DNA of 64,000 bases. It comes from Auanema rhodensis. Taxonomy: Eukaryota; Nematoda; Chromadorea; Rhabditida; Rhabditidae. The stretch spans positions 6,324,001 through 6,388,000 of the forward strand of contig OZ059897.1 of the NCBI GenBank assembly GCA_964057225.1. Direction: 5' to 3'. The notes under the pieces are model-generated. The model saw nothing but the letters and a program-made list of their open reading frames with translations, did not search any database and was not told where the DNA came from. The position numbers and the translations under genes are program-made. Positions 59,700 to 64,000 of the stretch are shown here, one piece after another (position 1 is the stretch's first letter; every line of letters starts with the position of its first letter).

Positions 59700-60577
59700 T
59701 TAGTAAATCTTTCTCTTTTCTGATTTTTGGAGGGATACAACAAAAGAGTGGAAAATAAGAAATTGAGCGGAAAAATATGAGTTGAGGATCAAAAACTCAG
59801 CGAATGGGATATTGTGACCTGTATGATGGAAGATTAATAAGCTGTCAGATATGAAGAAGAGGAGGAAACCCAATGCACGTTTGAAAAGAGCCTGGAATTT
59901 CAAGAATTCTGAAGACGACACTGTCGAAAATTACCTGATCGTTTAATTTCTTGGGTTGATCTAAATATTGAGATATAGCGATAATAACACTGAACATGAG
60001 CACAGCAGAGTAGACCGATAAAATAATAACAGGAATGGTATGTTGTGCTAACATAGGAAGTAAGCATATATGGCTAGCAATAGCTCCCCAAATAACCATA
60101 ACTACTGTTGTAGGAATATGTACTTGGAGATTTTTGAAGTAACAATACTAAAATTTGAATTATTGATTAATTTAATGAAAAGAACATACGATATAAAACA
60201 AATGTCCGATTCCAAAAGAAATAGCTCCAGTAATAATGCCATCTTGGCTTACTCCAATGAGGTAATCCCCAAGTGCACCAAAAGTGAGACCAGCTGAAAT
60301 AACATTGTAAGAAAGTTAAAACTTCATTGAGAATTACCTCCAACAAGTAAGAATTCACGTCTCTTAGATGTATAACTATACAAAAAGGATACTAATCCAA
60401 GGAATAGAACAGGAGTTGTTTTCCTTAAAGCAATAACTCAAAATTAATAGTTTTAAAGAAAAATTACCATAACGGATAAGTTGGAGTGTGAAATTTAATA
60501 TATCCACCGGATTCATTATAAAAATTCAGAACTAGTAAAGCATATATCGCGCCAACTGATATAACAAAACCCGACAT
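59700..60577 (-). CDS. TMEM86/YhhN-family lysoplasmalogenase
   Basis: Multi-span membrane hydrolase that cleaves the vinyl-ether bond of lysoplasmalogens. ATG at 60575-60577 begins MSGFVISVGAIYALLVLNFY. Conserved blocks are KTTPVLFLGLVSFLYSYTSK, GLTFGALGDYLIGVSQDGII with the catalytic-region Gly-Asp, ISFGIGHLFYI, VVMVIWGAIASHICLLPMLA, and ALGFLLFFISDSLLIFHHTG with the second conserved Asp, then FLILNSYFSAQFLIF. TAA at 59700-59702. Five exons; the last intron is 43 nt and phase 0 (NDQ / ALFKRALGF). About 205-210 residues and seven or eight spans, normal for the family. A GC-rich promoter-like segment with an E-box lies about 200 bp upstream. Confidence 0.88.
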
Positions 60578-60714
60578 GGCAACTACAATTTTTAAAAAAT
60601 TAATCGAATTAAAATGCTACACATGCAATCATGTAGTAATATAACATATGTAGAATATAAGAAAGAAATATTTTTAATAATATAGAACTGGTTAAGCAAA
60701 AGCAAAGTTTGAGC

Positions 60715-60815
60715 GCTTGTTAAACTCTCATCAAAAGAAGTTTGCCCGATCTCGGAGAAGCGATGGGAGGCGGAGCAGCACGTGCTAGGCCCAGGCACAC
60801 AAACGAAGTGTAGCA
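60715..60815 (-). promoter_or_regulatory. GC-rich upstream element with palindromic E-box, TMEM86 gene
   Basis: A 100-bp GC-rich island in AT-rich DNA, 140-240 bp before the TMEM86 start codon. It contains the 10-bp palindrome agcacgtgct at 60777-60786, a CACGTG E-box that bHLH-Zip factors (Max/Myc, MITF/TFEB type) recognise. It is inferred to be the core promoter or 5' untranslated exon. Confidence 0.4.
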
Positions 60816-61119
60816 TGCTCGTATTGAGCGAAAAGAAAAGAAAGTATAAAAGAAAATGTTATGTTTTTGGCATATTAATACACAGAGAAACGTCTAACTG
60901 ATTTTGTATTCCAATAATGTAATTCTCTTCTGGAGTATGACACGAACGATTACTAGAGTATTTGATAAAGCATCAACAAGAGTCTAGTTTGATCAGTTGT
61001 ATAACTCCCCATTACATTTCATCAAAAAATATCTCAATTTTTGAAAATTTTAAATATATCGAGAGAGGAAACGAAGATTTGAAAGTTGAAAAAAAGAAAA
61101 AAACAAACCTATGTTCACA
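60816..61119. other. Intergenic 5' of TMEM86 / 3' of EXT2-like gene
   Basis: About 300 bp, AT-rich, with A-rich runs. It may include the true 3' end of the EXT2-like gene, whose last exons are unsure. Confidence 0.35.
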
Positions 61120-63411
61120 TTATTGCTCGAGTAAACTAGTTTCTAGTACATTTTGAATACAACGTGTCTCAGATAAGAACAAGAGCCGACCCTGAAAATG
61201 ATAAAATACAACCTATTAAAGAAAAGTTGATAATTGCATTTCAATAAACCGGAGTTAGAAGTTAAACTTTCTTCGGTATACTATCACAATGGATGTTTAC
61301 AAAAAAAAATGGAGCAAAGTTCACAAATCATGGATTCTAACCTGAACGATGATCAATGTCTATGTTCTTTTCGTAGACTTCAATTCTTCTCAAATTTTTG
61401 GCTAAGTGGTCAAAGTTCTTGTATATATTAATCCGCAGATTTGTTAGAAAAAGTAAATAAAACTTAAATAATAATATTGTTTTCATTAATAAGTTATAGT
61501 TGAAATACCCTATGAACAAATAAAAATGGATTGCAAGATGGATCACTTCTAAGTTCAACTAAGCTTTCTGGATTTGTCTTCCAAATCTGAATGTGAGATT
61601 AGATACATAAACTTTTAAAGAAATATCTAATACTCACATTAAATGTTTTTCTTAATGATGTTTCTAATACATCACAGGGTTTATCTTTGACTAAAATAAT
61701 TGACTCGGAACTCATGTGGAGTAAGAGATCCCGAAGTTGAGCCCAGGAGGACACGCCTAACCTAACTGATACACGAGCACCACAATCGAAAGCTTGAGCT
61801 GAAAACAAAACACGTTAGTTTTACACTGTTAATAGATTCTAACCATCGGGTGGATCGTCCGATGAAACCCATATAACATTCATCGAACTTAGCTCCTCAA
61901 AGGAACAATAGGAATTGAAAAACTGAGCGTCTTCTATATTTTCAGATATTTGAATTATATTTGTGGTATTTGATAACGATACATGGGATACGAGCGGCTT
62001 AATAAGCAAGTACAAAACTGCTAGGCAATACTCTTACACTTACCATTATTTGATTCATTGGTAAAACATATTTTGTAGGCAGAATGCGTCTCTCTAATAT
62101 ACTGTAAGTTTTCTCAGCAACATCTGTAGCTGATGAAAAAAAGTTGGAAAATGTTTCCCGGCCAAATACACCCATTTTCGAAACTTCGGATTGTGTTATG
62201 TCCGAAAGAAGTTCATTAACTCTCGAAAGCATCATAGGTAAAACAGCAATTCTTGAATTATTGAGGTTGGGAATGAAAAAAAAAAAAGAGATATTTACTG
62301 ACCTCCTCCAATCAATTAGCTCCGAAAAAGGTAAAACATGATTAGGCAAAATGATAATGGGAACAGAACCGGAACTGAGACTAAGAGAAAGAAGTGCTTC
62401 CACATATGGGAAATTTTCGGTAATCATAACATAAACACTTTCCTAAACAAATATGTATAGGCATGTTTCAGTTAAATTGATAAACTTCAACATAATCAAT
62501 TAGAGTTTTCTCCATTAATCGAGATTTTGAATCACATACAGTAAGAAGAGAAGGGGGAGAGCAAGAATAAATAAATATGTGATCCTAGAGCACAAACAGA
62601 GTTTATATGAAGAGCACAACAAAACTAACCTCTATTGAAGCATACTTCTGATGATCAGTAAAAGATGAACTCACGGGAATTAAAACTTTACTAATTTTTG
62701 ATTTCTGTTTATCCGATCTAATACCTTTTGGTAATAAAAAGGGAATAGATATATCAAATTCAGATCGATAAACTGATTTTGGAAGTAAAGATCCTGCTAT
62801 TAGAGGATCTACTCCTTCTGATAATCCCATGAAATTAAAAATTAGAGCATTGTGATATCTGTAATCCATATTTTCAACTTAATGTTAAGCAATTCATCGT
62901 ACTTCTCACGCACTGCTGATAATAAACCTGCCCAAACATTAGAGTGGAACCTGTTCAAGTTGAGAAAGTCAATACCAGGTATCACAATACAAGCTTCTTC
63001 AACATTGTCAACAGAATATGGAAGGAAAGCTTTTCTGATTTCAAGAAATTCTTTTGAAGGAACAGGAGATATGGTAATACTCTATAACACCTAATAACAT
63101 ATGCTATTTCATATATTTCCTAACCTTCTGCTGAACTTTAATCAGAGGTTCAATGAAAACATTCAACTGTTCATAATTCAGTATACAGCGTTGAAGATCA
63201 AAACACGATGGAAGGCTGCAGTTGCGGTGCAAACTTTAAAAGAGTAATTAGAGAACTAAAGCGTAATGAAAACTTGAAGAAACCTTGGCGAATCAGTTTG
63301 CACATCATCAAACTCTACAAATACTTCATCCTGATTCGTTTCATCATTCCCCAGTTTGAAAATTAAAATAAAGACTATAACTGTAAAGCATAGTAAAATA
63401 GCATTTCTCAT
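61120..63411 (-). CDS. EXT2-like heparan sulfate glycosyltransferase with degenerate GT64 domain
   Basis: Golgi type II membrane protein. Met 63409-63411 begins MRNAILLCFTVIVFILIFKL, a signal anchor. The GT47 (exostosin) domain starts with the hallmark Cys block NCSLPSCFDLQRCI. It continues with EEACIVIPGIDFLNLNRF, YHNALIFNFMGLSEGVDP, YRSEFDISIPFLLPKG, SVPIIILPNHVLPFSELIDW and a terminal ERRILPTKY block, in the same order as animal EXT2. The following C-terminal part aligns by pattern with GT64 (NVIWVSSDDPPD; SESIILVKDKPCDVLETSLR; IWKTNPESLVELR; LFVHRFYLLFLTNLRINIYK). However, the Asp-rich metal motif (DDD in human EXT2) reads KDK, and about 25 residues after it are missing. About nine exons. 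The last exons, including a SETRCIQNVLE segment ending at 61120, are tentative because the final splice phase did not resolve. Confidence 0.75.
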
Positions 63412-63653
63412 TCCTGAAGAACAATACCCATTTACTTTTATAAATCATTCGTCAATCATATTAAGCGATATAGAGCAAGAACTCTTATTCATATTTTAAT
63501 AACATTTCCATAAAATCTCAAGAGTATACACAATTTTCATTCGCATTTATACTAAATTATAACTCTAAGGGACCGGTACAGAACGCAAAAAAAAATTTTC
63601 TGCGGAAAACGAAGAAAAGTGGAACTCTATCTATTTCTAAATCACAATACTTC

Positions 63654-63966
63654 TTAATTTCCCTGTAGCACCTGAGCACGGAATTTCTCGGCACATTCTT
63701 CATATTGTTGAACAAGAGAAGAACATTTCAGTATGCGTTCTGGATTGTTTTTCAAACACTCAACGATTTCCTGAAAGATCAAGAGTTAATGATATATGTT
63801 TCGGAAAAAAACTTACTTTTTCGTTATTTTCACAGACATTCTCCCTTTGAAGATTGAAAAAATTCTTTTCTACTCTTTCTACAGTTTCTTCAAAAATCTT
63901 CTTTCTCTCTTCCAGGTCGACAACGAGATCAGAAGAAAATTCTCTTGGTGCATCAGTAGATTTAGC
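63654..63966 (-). CDS. MIC19/CHCHD3-like MICOS subunit, C-terminal exons (partial)
   Basis: Two exons (63817-63966 and 63654-63770, 46-nt intron) encode the C-terminus; the 5' part lies beyond the window. A charged helical stretch (DLVVDLEERKKIFEETVERV) precedes a CHCH domain with twin CX9C motifs: CENNEKEIVEC and CSSLVQQYEEC, spaced as in MIC19. ECLKNNPERILKCSSLVQQY resembles human CHCHD3 CYRENTHQTLKCSALATQY. It ends KFRAQVLQGN, TAA 63654-63656. MIC19 sits on the intermembrane-space side of the inner membrane and supports cristae junctions. MIC25 (CHCHD6) is the alternative; invertebrates usually have one gene for both. It is on the same strand as, and 243 bp upstream of, the EXT2-like gene. 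Confidence 0.85.
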
Positions 63967-64000
63967 CTAAAAGTTTAAATAAAATGTTGGTGAGATTAAA

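Noticed and set aside
60592-60816. GC-rich segment as a possible U2 snRNA-like gene (atcgcttctc match on the minus strand)
   Set aside because: Only the first 10 nt match the U2 start; no branch-site-pairing region or Sm site follows.
1-64000. CRISPR arrays, tRNAs, rRNAs, bacterial-type operators or ribosome-binding sites, and intact transposons
   Set aside because: I looked for spaced direct repeats, tRNA B-box (GGTTCRANYCC-like) motifs, reverse transcriptase or transposase motifs and terminal repeats, and found none. The genome is eukaryotic, so bacterial signals are not expected.

Overview
The window is eukaryotic: AT-rich (roughly 30% GC by eye) and packed with protein genes split by very short GT-AG introns, mostly 32-60 nt. 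Gene content (EPG5, EFR3, MED4, MMACHC, HOOK, EXT, SDHD, TMEM86), the tiny introns and several head-to-tail clusters only 100-250 bp apart fit a small-genome invertebrate. A nematode is my best guess. That is inference: no rRNA, mitochondrial marker or spliced-leader gene was found.

Layout. 0-14.3 kb is gene-poor: the 3' end of a zinc-finger gene (+), the C-terminal exons of a single-pass membrane protein (-), some isolated candidate exons, and many simple repeats. 14.4-22.7 kb is a minus-strand block: EFR3, MMACHC, MED4 and an unrecognised small membrane protein, the last three spaced like an operon. 23.1-25.2 kb holds a rhodopsin-like GPCR with about 4 kb of non-coding DNA upstream. 29.4-35.3 kb has a BRI3/LITAF-like membrane protein, a small secreted polypeptide (+), a Castor-type zinc-finger gene, a NUDT8-like CoA diphosphatase and a small membrane protein.

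35.3-53.6 kb contains a HOOK adaptor (-), a trypsin-like protease (+), LRRC57 (-), the very large EPG5 gene (+), the rRNA m6A methyltransferase ZCCHC4 (-) and SDHD (-). 53.8-58.1 kb is an ILKAP-like PP2C phosphatase (+) whose 2.7-kb intron houses a complete SLC22-type transporter on the opposite strand. 59.7-64 kb has TMEM86 lysoplasmalogenase, an EXT2-like heparan sulfate polymerase with an apparently decayed GT64 domain, and the C-terminus of MIC19 (all -).

Functional themes are mostly housekeeping: plasma-membrane PI4P (EFR3), cobalamin processing (MMACHC), transcription (MED4), autophagy (EPG5), dynein cargo adaptors (HOOK), respiratory complex II and MICOS, and rRNA modification. Nothing in the window is a clear defence or mobile-element system. 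The most unusual items are the degenerate EXT2-like GT64 domain, the nested transporter, the orphan membrane protein upstream of MED4 and the small secreted polypeptide. Exon joins were made by eye from splice signals and reading phase, so individual boundaries may be off, especially in EPG5, HOOK and the EXT2-like 3' end.
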